In this document: one piece after another, positions 29,369 through 38,124 of the stretch | Layout of the letters: every line of letters starts with the position of its first letter | Position numbering within the stretch: position 1 is the stretch's first letter | From: Dongia rigui | GTDB taxonomy: Bacteria; Pseudomonadota; Alphaproteobacteria; Dongiales; Dongiaceae | Direction of reading: 5' to 3' | Length of the DNA stretch: 64,000 nucleotides | Assembly (NCBI RefSeq): GCF_034044635.1 | Contig: NZ_JAXCLX010000002.1 | Span: 744,001 to 808,000 of the forward strand | Made by a program: the position numbers and the translations under genes | Notes under the pieces: model-generated | Seen by the model: only the letters and a program-made list of their open reading frames with translations | Told to the model about the DNA's origin: nothing | Databases searched by the model: none

Positions 29369-30748
29369 ATGAGCACGAAATGGTCGCCGGAGAGCTGGCG
29401 CGACAAGCCGATCTCCCAGGTCCCCACCTACCCGGACGCCGCCAAGCTGGCGTCGGTCGAGGAGCGCCTGCGCGCCTTTCCGCCGCTCGTCTTTGCCGGT
29501 GAAGCCCGCCGCCTGACCGAGGCCTTGGGCCAGGTCGCCGAAGGCAAGGCTTTCCTGTTGCAGGGCGGCGATTGCGCCGAGAGCTTTGCCGAGTTCTCGG
29601 CCAATAACATCCGCGACACCTTCCGGGTGCTGCTGCAGATGGCGGTGGTGCTGACCTACGGCGCCGCCATGCCGATCGTGAAAATCGGCCGCATGGCCGG
29701 CCAGTTCGGCAAGCCGCGGTCCTCGCCCACAGAAGTGATCGACGGTGTCGAGCTGCCGAGCTATCGCGGCGACAATGTGAACGGCATCGACTTCACACCA
29801 GCGGCGCGCATCCCCGATCCGGAACGCCTGGTGCAGGCCTATAACCAGTCGGCAGCGACACTCAATCTGCTGCGCGCCTTCGCGCAAGGCGGTTTTGCCG
29901 ACCTCCACAAGGTGCATCGCTGGAACCTCGATTTCGTGGCCGATAATCCGCTGGGTCATCGCTACAAGGAACTGGCCGATCGCCTTTCCGAAACGCTCGA
30001 TTTCATGGCCGCCTGCGGCCTGACGTCGGAGACCGTGCCGCAGATCCGCGAGACCGAGTTTTTCACCAGCCATGAAGCGCTGCTGCTCAATTTCGAGCAG
30101 ACCTTGACGCGTACCGACAGCCTTACCGGCAAATGGTATGGCTGCTCGGCCCACATGCTGTGGATCGGCGACCGCACGCGCCAGCCGGACGGTGCCCATG
30201 TCGAATACATGCGCGGTATCCAGAACCCGATCGGCCTGAAATGCGGCCCGACCATGGAGCCGGACGACCTGCTGCGGTTGATCGATATCCTCAATCCGCA
30301 GAACATCCCCGGCCGTCTGACGCTCATCGCCCGCATGGCGCATGACAAGGTCGAGCAGAAGCTTCCGCCGCTGGTCCGCGCCGTGAAGCGCCATGGCGGC
30401 AAGGTGGTCTGGTCCTGCGACCCGATGCATGGAAACACCATCAAATCGTCGACCGGCTACAAGACACGACCCTTCGACCGAATTCTGGGCGAAGTGCGCG
30501 GCTTCTTCGATGTGCACCGGGCCGAGGGAACTCATGCCGGCGGCGTGCATTTCGAGATGACCGGCCAGGACGTCACCGAGTGCATCGGTGGTGCGAAGGC
30601 TGTTACCGAAGAAGCACTGGCCGACCGTTACCACACCCATTGCGACCCGCGTCTCAACGCCACCCAGGCGTTGGAACTTGCCTTCCTCATTGCCGAGCAA
30701 TTGAAAGCGGAGCGCGCCGGTGGACAACGCATCGCCGAAGCCTCGTAA
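29369..30748 (+). CDS. Class II 3-deoxy-7-phosphoheptulonate synthase (DAHP synthase)
   Basis: This is the first enzyme of the shikimate pathway, joining phosphoenolpyruvate and erythrose-4-phosphate. The protein (459 residues) is of the plant/mycobacterial class II type, not the E. coli AroFGH type. Signatures are [69 protein letters not shown] and [18 protein letters not shown]. Metal ligands are expected in the Cys, His, Glu and Asp of these blocks. The last 29 bases overlap the next gene in another frame. Confidence 0.95.
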   Translation: MSTKWSPESWRDKPISQVPTYPDAAKLASVEERLRAFPPLVFAGEARRLTEALGQVAEGKAFLLQGGDCAESFAEFSANNIRDTFRVLLQMAVVLTYGAAMPIVKIGRMAGQFGKPRSSPTEVIDGVELPSYRGDNVNGIDFTPAARIPDPERLVQAYNQSAATLNLLRAFAQGGFADLHKVHRWNLDFVADNPLGHRYKELADRLSETLDFMAACGLTSETVPQIRETEFFTSHEALLLNFEQTLTRTDSLTGKWYGCSAHMLWIGDRTRQPDGAHVEYMRGIQNPIGLKCGPTMEPDDLLRLIDILNPQNIPGRLTLIARMAHDKVEQKLPPLVRAVKRHGGKVVWSCDPMHGNTIKSSTGYKTRPFDRILGEVRGFFDVHRAEGTHAGGVHFEMTGQDVTECIGGAKAVTEEALADRYHTHCDPRLNATQALELAFLIAEQLKAERAGGQRIAEAS

Positions 30749-31895
30749 AGACAATCTGAAGGATGCCGGCCCGGTTTCGGGGCCGGCGTCCGATCAGGTT
30801 GCGGCTTGGTCCGACCAGTATTTCCTGAAGACCAAGGCGACCGTCGCCCATTTCGGCGACGTCAAGGTCACCTATGCGATCTTCATGCGTCGCCCCGTCA
30901 TCTCCGCGCCGCGTCTGGCGCTGGATTGGCTGCGCCGGGTCGCCGCCGAGCGCGATACCGAGTTCGAGATCGACCTGCAATACGACGAAGGCCGCTGGGT
31001 CGGCGCCGGTGAGCCGATCATGTATGTGAGCGGTTCCTTCGTTCACCTCGCCGACCTCGAGACATTGCTGCTGATGAAGCTGGGGCCAGCCTGTGTGGCT
31101 GCCTTCAACGCCTTTACCATGTGCGCCGATCTGCCGAGTGTCGCTTTCCTCGCCATGGATGCCCGACACTGCGCGGGTCTGGAGATGGCCGAAATGATGG
31201 CCTATGCCGCGTCCGTCGGTTCCGCCCGCGCGACGCGCAAGGTCAAGGCGACGGGCTTCATCGGTAACGCGACGCAAGCGACGGCCCATTATTTCGGCCG
31301 CGAAAAGGCGCTGGGCACCATGCCGCATGCGCTGATCGGTTATGCCGGTTCGACCCTGCGCGCGGCCGAAATGTTCCACGAGACGTTCCCCGACGAACCG
31401 ATGACGGTGCTGGTCGACTATTTCGGCCGCGAAGTGACGGACGCGTTGACCGTCGCCCGGCGCTTTGCCGGCATGGCATCTGAGGGCAAGCTCTCGGTCC
31501 GCATCGACACACCGGGCAGCCGTTTCATCGAAGGCCTCGATCCGCCGGCTTCCTATGCAGTGATGGATCGCCATGTGCCGAGGGTCATCCGCGGCTATCG
31601 CTCGGAAAGCGAACTTCGCCATCTGGTGGGTGCCGGCGTGTCGGCAGCGGCGATCTGGCACTTGCGCGACGCCCTCAACCGCGAAGGCTTCCACAAGGTG
31701 AAGATCGTGGCGTCGTCCGGCTTCGATCCGGCGAAATGCAAGGTGATGGCCGAGGCGCAGGCGCCGATCGATGTAGTGGGGACGGGCTCGTTCCTGCCGC
31801 AGCGCTGGACGGAAACCTATGCCACCGCCGACATCATCGAATATAACGGCGTCAAGCGCGTGAAGATCGGCCGCGAGTTCCTGTTCAGGAAATGA
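30720..31895 (+). CDS. pncB: Nicotinate phosphoribosyltransferase-family protein
   Basis: The 391-residue protein belongs to the type II phosphoribosyltransferase fold that makes nicotinate mononucleotide in NAD salvage. Recognisable parts are [21 protein letters not shown] near the start (split as [12 protein letters not shown] and DVKVTYAIF), the barrel segment [24 protein letters not shown] and the late phosphate-binding region [10 protein letters not shown]...[10 protein letters not shown]. It starts with GTG inside the end of aroG, so translation may be coupled. NAD synthetase lies 400 bases downstream, which supports a role in NAD metabolism. A quinolinate-type activity is not excluded. 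Confidence 0.85.
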   Translation: MDNASPKPRKDNLKDAGPVSGPASDQVAAWSDQYFLKTKATVAHFGDVKVTYAIFMRRPVISAPRLALDWLRRVAAERDTEFEIDLQYDEGRWVGAGEPIMYVSGSFVHLADLETLLLMKLGPACVAAFNAFTMCADLPSVAFLAMDARHCAGLEMAEMMAYAASVGSARATRKVKATGFIGNATQATAHYFGREKALGTMPHALIGYAGSTLRAAEMFHETFPDEPMTVLVDYFGREVTDALTVARRFAGMASEGKLSVRIDTPGSRFIEGLDPPASYAVMDRHVPRVIRGYRSESELRHLVGAGVSAAAIWHLRDALNREGFHKVKIVASSGFDPAKCKVMAEAQAPIDVVGTGSFLPQRWTETYATADIIEYNGVKRVKIGREFLFRK

Positions 31896-32192
31896 TCACT
31901 TTACGGGCGGCGTGAACGGCACTTCGTTCCAGATGTAGCCGTTCTGATTGTTCTTCACGCCGAATTCCAGGATCCAAGTCTTGCCGGTCTTGGTGTCGAG
32001 CAGCATGTTCACCTTGCTGCTGCCATGGGTGAGGTCGCGTTGCGGTTGATCCAGCACCATCAGAAGATAGCGGTTGCCGGCAGGTTCGATGACCGGTGTC
32101 GGCGTCAATCCGTCGGGTAGGTTCTGAGCCAGGGCAGGGGTGCTGGCTGCGACCAGGAGCAGGGCGGCAAAGCTGATTATTCGGTTGCGCAT
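31896..32192 (-). CDS. Small exported hypothetical protein
   Basis: The 98-residue product starts MRNRIISFAALLLVAASTPA with cleavage likely after ALA. The mature part (about 75 residues) contains YLLMVLDQPQRDLTHGSS and LLDTKTGKTWIL, a beta-rich pattern without a recognised family. GAAGGA lies about 9 bases before the chosen ATG; an upstream in-frame ATG at 32222 gives no better signal peptide. Its stop is back to back with that of pncB, the two sharing the palindrome TGATCA. Confidence 0.7.
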   Translation of the reverse strand: MRNRIISFAALLLVAASTPALAQNLPDGLTPTPVIEPAGNRYLLMVLDQPQRDLTHGSSKVNMLLDTKTGKTWILEFGVKNNQNGYIWNEVPFTPPVK

Positions 32193-32308
32193 TTTTCCAA
32201 TCCTTCCAGTCCCCCGTATCACAGCCTAGCATAAGCAAAAAGCGGGCCGCATGTCGGCCTTGTGTGCAGCGCAATTGACATCATGTGGCTGCCGGTTAAG
32301 TTCCTAAC

Positions 32309-33967
32309 ATGACAGACAAAATCAAAATCGCCTTGGCGCAGATCAACCCCAAGCTCGGCGACGTTGCCGGCAATGTGGCGCGCATTTCCAAGGCGCGGGC
32401 GGAAGCAGCGGCCAAGGGTGCCGATCTGGTGCTGGCGCCAGAACTGGTCGTGTCGGGATATCCGCCGGAGGACCTGGTTCTGAAACCTGCCTTTCAGGAA
32501 GCCTGCCGCAGGGGTGTCGAGATGCTGGCGCAGGATACCGCGGACGGCGGCCCGGCGATCATCGTCGGCTCGCCCTGGGTCGAGGACGGGAAGCTACATA
32601 ACGGGACGTTTCTGCTGGGGCAGGGCAAGATCCTCGCCAAGCGATTCAAATACGACCTGCCGAATTACGGCGTCTTTGATGAGAAGCGGGTCTTCGTGCC
32701 GGGACCGCTGCCCGAGCCGGTTGCCTTCAACGGTATCAAGCTGGGTTTGCCGATATGCGAGGATTTGTGGTTTTCGACGACCGCAGAGCACCTCAAGAAG
32801 CAGGGCGCCGAATTGCTGCTGGTTCCCAATGGCAGTCCTTACGACCATGCCAAGCCCGAGCAGCGGCTCGAGATTGCCGGGGACCGGCAGGACGAGACTG
32901 ATCTGCCGATCGTCTATGTGAACCAAGTGGGTGGTCAGGACGAACTAGTCTTCGACGGCGATTCCTTTGTGCTCGACCGCGGCAAGGTGCTCAAGGCGCG
33001 CCTGCCGGCCTTCGTCGAGAAGGTGGCGATCACCGAATGGCAGCGCGGCAATGAGGGCTGGCTGTGCCTGCCGGCCGAGATCGCGCCACAGCCCGCGGCA
33101 CTGGAATCGATCTACCGGGCGATGGTTCTGGGCCTCAAGGACTATGTCCAGAAGAACGGCTTCCCGGGCGTCTTGCTGGGCCTTTCCGGGGGCATCGATT
33201 CCGCGATCTCCGCGGCGGTCGCTGTCGACGCCCTGGGGCCAGACAAAGTCCGGGCGGTCATGATGCCGTCGCCCTATACAAGCCAGGAGAGCCTCGACGA
33301 CGCGGCGGCCTGCGCCAAGCTGCTGGGCATCCAGTATGACATCGTCTCGATCGAGCCGGCGATGAAGGCCTTCGAGGCCATGCTGGGCGGCATCTTCGCC
33401 GGCAAAAAGGCCGACACGACCGAGGAGAACATCCAGAGCCGTTCGCGCGGCCTCACCTTGATGGCGATGTCGAACAAGATGGGGCACATGCTGCTGACCA
33501 CCGGCAATAAATCAGAAATGTCGGTGGGTTACGCCACACTCTATGGCGACATGTGCGGCGGCTATTCGGTCCTCAAGGACGTCTACAAGATGACCGTTTT
33601 TGCGCTGTGCCGCTGGCGGAATGCACATTTTCCGGCCGGTTTGGCGGGCCCCAGAGGGGCCGTTATGCCCGAGCGGGTTATTACCAAGCCGCCCTCGGCG
33701 GAATTGAAGCCCAACCAGACGGACCAGGACACTTTGCCGCCCTATGACGTCCTGGACGGGATCCTCACCTGTCTGGTCGAGGAAGAGATGGCCGTGGACC
33801 AGATCGTCGCCAAAGGTTATGACAAGGCCACGGTCCTCCGGGTCTGGCGCATGCTGGATCTGGCCGAATACAAACGCCGCCAGGCTCCCCCGGGGGTCAA
33901 AATCTCGCGGCGCGCCTTCGGCAAGGACCGGCGTTATCCGATCACCAATGGCTTCCGGCCCCAATAG
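32309..33967 (+). CDS. nadE: Glutamine-dependent NAD+ synthetase
   Basis: This enzyme amidates nicotinate adenine dinucleotide, with ammonia taken from glutamine. The two-domain protein has 552 residues. The N-terminal nitrilase-type glutaminase has the triad E45 (LAPELV), K114 (FKYDLPNYGVFDE) and C150 (LPICEDLW). The C-terminal synthetase has the PP-loop LGLSGGIDSAISAAVAVDALG (split: LGLSGGIDS, AISAAVAVDALG) and TTGNKSEMSVGYATLYGDM. A TTGACA box lies at 32275-32280 but no good -10 follows. Proximity to pncB suggests a loose NAD cluster. Confidence 0.96.
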   Translation: MTDKIKIALAQINPKLGDVAGNVARISKARAEAAAKGADLVLAPELVVSGYPPEDLVLKPAFQEACRRGVEMLAQDTADGGPAIIVGSPWVEDGKLHNGTFLLGQGKILAKRFKYDLPNYGVFDEKRVFVPGPLPEPVAFNGIKLGLPICEDLWFSTTAEHLKKQGAELLLVPNGSPYDHAKPEQRLEIAGDRQDETDLPIVYVNQVGGQDELVFDGDSFVLDRGKVLKARLPAFVEKVAITEWQRGNEGWLCLPAEIAPQPAALESIYRAMVLGLKDYVQKNGFPGVLLGLSGGIDSAISAAVAVDALGPDKVRAVMMPSPYTSQESLDDAAACAKLLGIQYDIVSIEPAMKAFEAMLGGIFAGKKADTTEENIQSRSRGLTLMAMSNKMGHMLLTTGNKSEMSVGYATLYGDMCGGYSVLKDVYKMTVFALCRWRNAHFPAGLAGPRGAVMPERVITKPPSAELKPNQTDQDTLPPYDVLDGILTCLVEEEMAVDQIVAKGYDKATVLRVWRMLDLAEYKRRQAPPGVKISRRAFGKDRRYPITNGFRPQ

Positions 33968-34014
33968 GGCCTAGGCCCGGCGATAGGTCAGATTGATGGA
34001 AATCGAGTGTTGTG

Positions 34015-35337
34015 ATGTCGGTTCGCGTTCGCTTCGCACCCAGCCCCACGGGCCGGTTGCATGTCGGCAATATCTATATTGCCCTGAATAACTGGCTGTT
34101 TGCGCGCCAGCGCAACGGCCATTTCCTGCTGCGTCTCGACGATACCGATACCGAACGCTCCACCCCCGAATTCGCCCAAGGCATCGAAACGGACCTCCGC
34201 TGGCTGGGGCTCACCTGGGACAGCTTTGCCCGCCAGGTCGATCGCATCGCCGACTATGATGCCGCCGCCGACAAGCTCAAGGCCAGCGGCCGGCTCTATC
34301 CCTGCTATGAGAGCGCCGAGGAATTGGCGCTGAAGCGGAAGATCCACCGCGTCTATGACCGGGCGGCACTGAAGCTCTCGGATGCGGATCGCGCCAGATT
34401 GGAAGCCGAGGGCAAGCGCCCGCACTGGCGCTTCAAGCTGGAGCACCGACGCGTCGAGTGGAACGACCTTGTGCGCGGGGCCGAGCATATCGATACCGCG
34501 AGCCAGTCCGATCCGGTGCTGATCCGTGAGAACGGCACCTATCTCTACACATTCACCTCGGTGGTGGACGACATTGCGCTCGGCATGACGCATATCATTC
34601 GCGGTGCCGATCACGTGACGAACACAGGTACGCAGACGCAGATATTCGAGGCGCTGGGTGCCAAGGCGCCAGAATTTGCGCATCTGCCTTTGCTGGTGGA
34701 TGCCGCGGGCGAGGGGCTGTCGAAGCGGCTGGGATCGCTCTCCATTTCTGATCTCCGGGATCAGGGTCTGGAGCCGATGTCGCTCAATACTTACCTCGCC
34801 CATATCGGCACCGGCGTGCCGCTGGTGGTGAAGCCGCATCTCGAGGATCTGGTGAAATCCCATGATCTCTCCAAGTTCGGCAAATCAAGCCCGCGTTTCG
34901 ATCCGGCCGAGCTGCTGCATTTAAACGCGCGCTTGCTGCATTTGCTGCCGTTTGAAGAAGCGAAAACGCATCTGGCCGGTGTCGGCTTGTCTGACGTCGA
35001 TGCGGCGCTGTGGGATGTTGCCCGCGCCAACGTTGAAAAGATCGAGGAGATCGGGGAATGGCAACGCATCTGCCGCGGGTCGATCGCACCCCACATCGCG
35101 GATTCAGCCTTCGCAGCACTTGCGGCCGATGTTCTGCCGCAGGCGCCCTTGGATGAGGGCAGCTGGAAAACCTGGACCGAAGCGGTGAAGGCAGCGACGG
35201 GCCGCAAGGGCAAGGATCTGTTCATGCCCCTGCGCCAGGCGCTGACGGGGCTGGATCATGGCCCCGAAATGCGTCTGCTGCTGCCGCTGATCGGTCGCGA
35301 CAAAACCCTGCGCCGCCTGCGTGGCGAAACGGCCTGA
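34015..35337 (+). CDS. gltX: Glutamyl-tRNA synthetase (short form, possibly the second GluRS)
   Basis: This class I aminoacyl-tRNA synthetase has 440 residues. The ATP-binding signature is PSPTGRLHVGN (HIGH equivalent HVGN) and the KMSKS equivalent is LSKRLGS. LLRLDDTDTERS follows the signature. Alphaproteobacteria often carry two GluRS genes, one of which charges tRNA-Gln for later amidation; this compact form could be either. ATG 34015 is chosen; a GTG at 34012 directly precedes it. No strong Shine-Dalgarno is seen. cysS follows after 23 bases. Confidence 0.93.
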   Translation: MSVRVRFAPSPTGRLHVGNIYIALNNWLFARQRNGHFLLRLDDTDTERSTPEFAQGIETDLRWLGLTWDSFARQVDRIADYDAAADKLKASGRLYPCYESAEELALKRKIHRVYDRAALKLSDADRARLEAEGKRPHWRFKLEHRRVEWNDLVRGAEHIDTASQSDPVLIRENGTYLYTFTSVVDDIALGMTHIIRGADHVTNTGTQTQIFEALGAKAPEFAHLPLLVDAAGEGLSKRLGSLSISDLRDQGLEPMSLNTYLAHIGTGVPLVVKPHLEDLVKSHDLSKFGKSSPRFDPAELLHLNARLLHLLPFEEAKTHLAGVGLSDVDAALWDVARANVEKIEEIGEWQRICRGSIAPHIADSAFAALAADVLPQAPLDEGSWKTWTEAVKAATGRKGKDLFMPLRQALTGLDHGPEMRLLLPLIGRDKTLRRLRGETA

Positions 35338-35360
35338 CGGCGCTTAACGGGAAGACTTCA

Positions 35361-36743
35361 ATGACGATTCATCTCTACAACACCCTGCAACGCGAAAAGC
35401 AGGTCTTTACGCCGATCGACCCCAACAACGTGCGCATGTATGTCTGCGGCCCGACGGTCTATGACTATGCCCATATCGGCAATGCGCGCCCGGTGGTGGC
35501 TTTCGATGTTCTTTATCGCTTGTTGAACCATGTTTATGGCGCGCTGCATGTCAATTATGTCCGCAACATCACGGACATCGACGACAAGATCATGGCCGCG
35601 TCGGCAGCAAGTGGCGAAAGCATTGAAAGCATCACCAAGCGGACGGCCGGTTGGTATCACGACGACATGGCTGCCCTCGGCGCGCTGGCGCCCAACCGCG
35701 AACCGCGGGCGACCGAATTCGTGCCGCAGATGGTCAAGCTGATCGAGCAATTGATCGCTAAAGGCCATGCCTATGTGGCGGAAGGCCACGTGCTCTTCAA
35801 CGTCCCATCCATGCCGGATTACGGCGGGCTCTCAGGTCGCAGCCTCGACGACATGATCGCCGGCGCGCGGGTTGAGGTGGCGCCCTACAAGAAACACCCG
35901 GCGGATTTCGTGCTGTGGAAACCGTCCGACGCCGGTCAACCCGGCTGGCCGAGCCCGTGGGGGCAGGGGCGGCCCGGCTGGCACATCGAATGCTCGGCCA
36001 TGTCGGGCGAATTGCTGGGCGAGGTGTTCGATATCCATGCCGGCGGCATCGACCTCATTTTCCCGCATCATGAGAATGAGATCGCGCAAAGCCGCTGCGC
36101 CCATGGCACGCCGGTGATGGCGAATTACTGGCTGCACAATGGCTTCGTCCAGGTGAACGGACAGAAGATGTCGAAATCGCTCGGCAACTTCTTCACGGTT
36201 CACGAACTTCTGGAAGAAGGGCAGCGCGGCGAGGCGATCCGCCTGGCGCTGCTCTCGGCGCATTACCGCCAGCCGATCGACATCACCCGTGACGGCATCA
36301 AGGAGGCCAAGGGCCAACTCGATCGCTTCTATGGCGCGCTTGCCAAGGTGAGTGATGTGGAGGCTGAGGCGAAGGCGCCGGAGAGCATTCTTGCCGCGCT
36401 GGCGGATGACCTCAATACGCCGCTGGCGGTGAGCGAGATGCATGAACTGGTAACCGAGCTTAACAAGGCAACGACACCCGCCAAGAAGACGGCCGCCAAA
36501 GCCGCCGTTCTGGGTGCCGCCCAGTTGCTGGGCCTTCTATGGCAGGACCCGATGGTCTGGCTGCAGCAGGATGATGGCGGGCAGGGCCGACCGGCGGCAG
36601 AGATCGAAGAGCTGATCGCCGCGCGTATTGCGGCGCGCAAGGCGAAGAACTTTGCCGAGGCGGACCGTATTCGCGACATGCTGACGTCGGAGGGAATTCT
36701 GCTTGAAGACGGTCCCTCCGGCACCACATGGAAGAGAAGCTGA
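35361..36743 (+). CDS. cysS: Cysteinyl-tRNA synthetase
   Basis: CysRS has 460 residues. It has the zinc-binding first block MYVCGPTVYDYAHIGNARP with the HIGH motif HIGN, the second zinc residues in HIECSAMS and HHENEIAQS, and KMSKSLGNFF. The C-terminal part ends AEADRIRDMLTSEGILLEDG PSGTTW, normal for the family. GGAAG lies 8 bases before the ATG. It is co-directional with gltX, a pairing of two synthetases. Confidence 0.96.
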   Translation: MTIHLYNTLQREKQVFTPIDPNNVRMYVCGPTVYDYAHIGNARPVVAFDVLYRLLNHVYGALHVNYVRNITDIDDKIMAASAASGESIESITKRTAGWYHDDMAALGALAPNREPRATEFVPQMVKLIEQLIAKGHAYVAEGHVLFNVPSMPDYGGLSGRSLDDMIAGARVEVAPYKKHPADFVLWKPSDAGQPGWPSPWGQGRPGWHIECSAMSGELLGEVFDIHAGGIDLIFPHHENEIAQSRCAHGTPVMANYWLHNGFVQVNGQKMSKSLGNFFTVHELLEEGQRGEAIRLALLSAHYRQPIDITRDGIKEAKGQLDRFYGALAKVSDVEAEAKAPESILAALADDLNTPLAVSEMHELVTELNKATTPAKKTAAKAAVLGAAQLLGLLWQDPMVWLQQDDGGQGRPAAEIEELIAARIAARKAKNFAEADRIRDMLTSEGILLEDGPSGTTWKRS

Positions 36744-36750
36744 CACGCTT

Positions 36751-36795
36751 AGGCGTAGTGGCGGAACTCAATCGTTAAGATTCGCCGCTACGCCT
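36751..36795 (+). terminator. Hairpin after cysS, probable terminator
   Basis: An imperfect stem of about 14 bp pairs 36751-36766 with 36781-36795 (AGGCGTAG/CTACGCCT at the base, one G-U pair and one bulge), loop 14 bases. Only a weak T-rich stretch (TTTGTGGTCCTT) follows. Confidence 0.5.
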
Positions 36796-36889
36796 TTGTG
36801 GTCCTTGCATAAGCACGTCCTCAAGCGGATGATGATTGCGGGGACGACGTATTGCCGGGCGTAAACACGGCATGACGGGCGAGGCTGCT

Positions 36890-37438
36890 ATGAAGTATCA
36901 GCGCCTGACGTCGACGCAGTTTCTGAACGTTTGCTCCATACGTTCCGCAGCGCTTTACCGCTATTGGGACGCAAAGAAACACGGCCGCAAGTTGCCGTGC
37001 CGCGCCGATATCGATCCTGCCGAAATGCGGCCATGGTTGTCAGGCCTGGTTCTGGTCGATGTCGGCCAGGACGGCCCGGGCAGCAGCGTCTACCGCGTCG
37101 TGGGCACAGCTGTTTGTGCCCATCGCGGTTTCGACCCGACCGGTCGACCGGTGCAAGAAGGCCTCTATGGCAACGTCCGTGATGAAGTGCTCGAGAACTA
37201 TCGGATTGCCATAGAAGAGCAATCGATTGTGTTCGACCATGATGCAACACCGTCCCGTTCAGGCTTGGCGCGGGAAATCGGGACGCTGTTCCTGCCGCTG
37301 TCGACGGATGGGAAAATCGTCGACAAGATCCTCATCTATCAGGACATCGAGCCTTATACCATGGCGGCGCTTAACGGCGCTCCGTCAGGGCCAGGCGTAT
37401 CGCCAAGCCTACAAAAACGAGCGCCGATAGCCGGTTGA
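36890..37438 (+). CDS. PAS_5-family PAS domain protein
   Basis: The 182-residue cytoplasmic protein has the alphaproteobacterial PAS_5 pattern: YRYWDAKKHGRKLPCRADID, MRPWLSGLVLVDV, YRVVGTAVCAHRGFDPTGRP, LFLPLSTDG and ILIYQDI. No output domain is attached, so it may sense a ligand for an unknown partner. GAGG 5 bases before ATG 36890 decides the start over longer in-frame options (36836, 36872). Its 3' end overlaps the convergent lysE by 68 bases. Function unknown. Confidence 0.8.
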   Translation: MKYQRLTSTQFLNVCSIRSAALYRYWDAKKHGRKLPCRADIDPAEMRPWLSGLVLVDVGQDGPGSSVYRVVGTAVCAHRGFDPTGRPVQEGLYGNVRDEVLENYRIAIEEQSIVFDHDATPSRSGLAREIGTLFLPLSTDGKIVDKILIYQDIEPYTMAALNGAPSGPGVSPSLQKRAPIAG

Positions 37439-38006
37439 GCCAGCGGCCGAGGCCGGCCGATCCGCGTATCAGGCCGGCCGCCGCGGCTGTTGATAGCGCC
37501 ACGATGCAGTTTACGGCCGTACCGCTGATGTTGAACAAGGTACCGAGGAAAAGGATCTGCAGCCAGACCGGCGCCGTTGCCGTCGGATCGACGAATTGCG
37601 GCAGGAACGCCAGAATGAACAGCGCCACTTTGGGATTGAGTACATTGGTCAGCACGCCCTCGGCGAAGATTCGCCAGAGCGGAATGGGCGGCAGGACCTG
37701 TGTCGCCGTGGCGCGCGCGGCTCCCGCCATCAGCGCCTTCCAGGCGAGATACAGCAAATAGGCAGCACCCGCGGCTTTGACCGTGACGAACGCGGCCTCG
37801 GAATGGGCGAGGATGGCCGAGACGCCGAATGCGGCGAGGGCCGTATGCACGACGCTGCCGCCAGCGATGCCGAAACTGGCCGCGACGCCGGCGGCTCGAC
37901 CCTGTGTCGCGGTGCGCGCGATGACATAAGTCATGTCCGCGCCGGGGGTGAGGTTGAGGGCGAGGGCGGCCAGGAAGAACGGCCAAAGGCTGGCGAGATC
38001 AGGCAT
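37371..38006 (-). CDS. LysE/RhtB-family amino-acid exporter
   Basis: The 211-residue inner-membrane protein has six predicted spans. The family motif LNLTPGADMTYVIARTATQG lies in the first loop, and NPKVALFILAFLPQFV in the middle. Substrates in this family are amino acids or related metabolites (lysine, threonine, homoserine); the one used here cannot be told. Transcription diverges from cimA and converges with the PAS gene, with which it shares 68 bases at the 3' end. Confidence 0.92.
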   Translation of the reverse strand: MPDLASLWPFFLAALALNLTPGADMTYVIARTATQGRAAGVAASFGIAGGSVVHTALAAFGVSAILAHSEAAFVTVKAAGAAYLLYLAWKALMAGAARATATQVLPPIPLWRIFAEGVLTNVLNPKVALFILAFLPQFVDPTATAPVWLQILFLGTLFNISGTAVNCIVALSTAAAAGLIRGSAGLGRWLNRLSALVFVGLAIRLALTERR

Positions 38007-38124
38007 TTGATCGTCTTTTCAAGAGGTTGGTAATTATCTGTCGGCTGGGCTGCTTGACGTGCAGAGTCCCATATGCTGAATACCCGGTCAATCGGGGCAA
38101 GCACTTGGAAAAGCCAGCAAAATC

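Noticed and set aside
32275-32302. TTGACA as promoter for nadE
   Set aside because: No acceptable -10 at 16-18 bases, and it would start transcription almost on the ATG.
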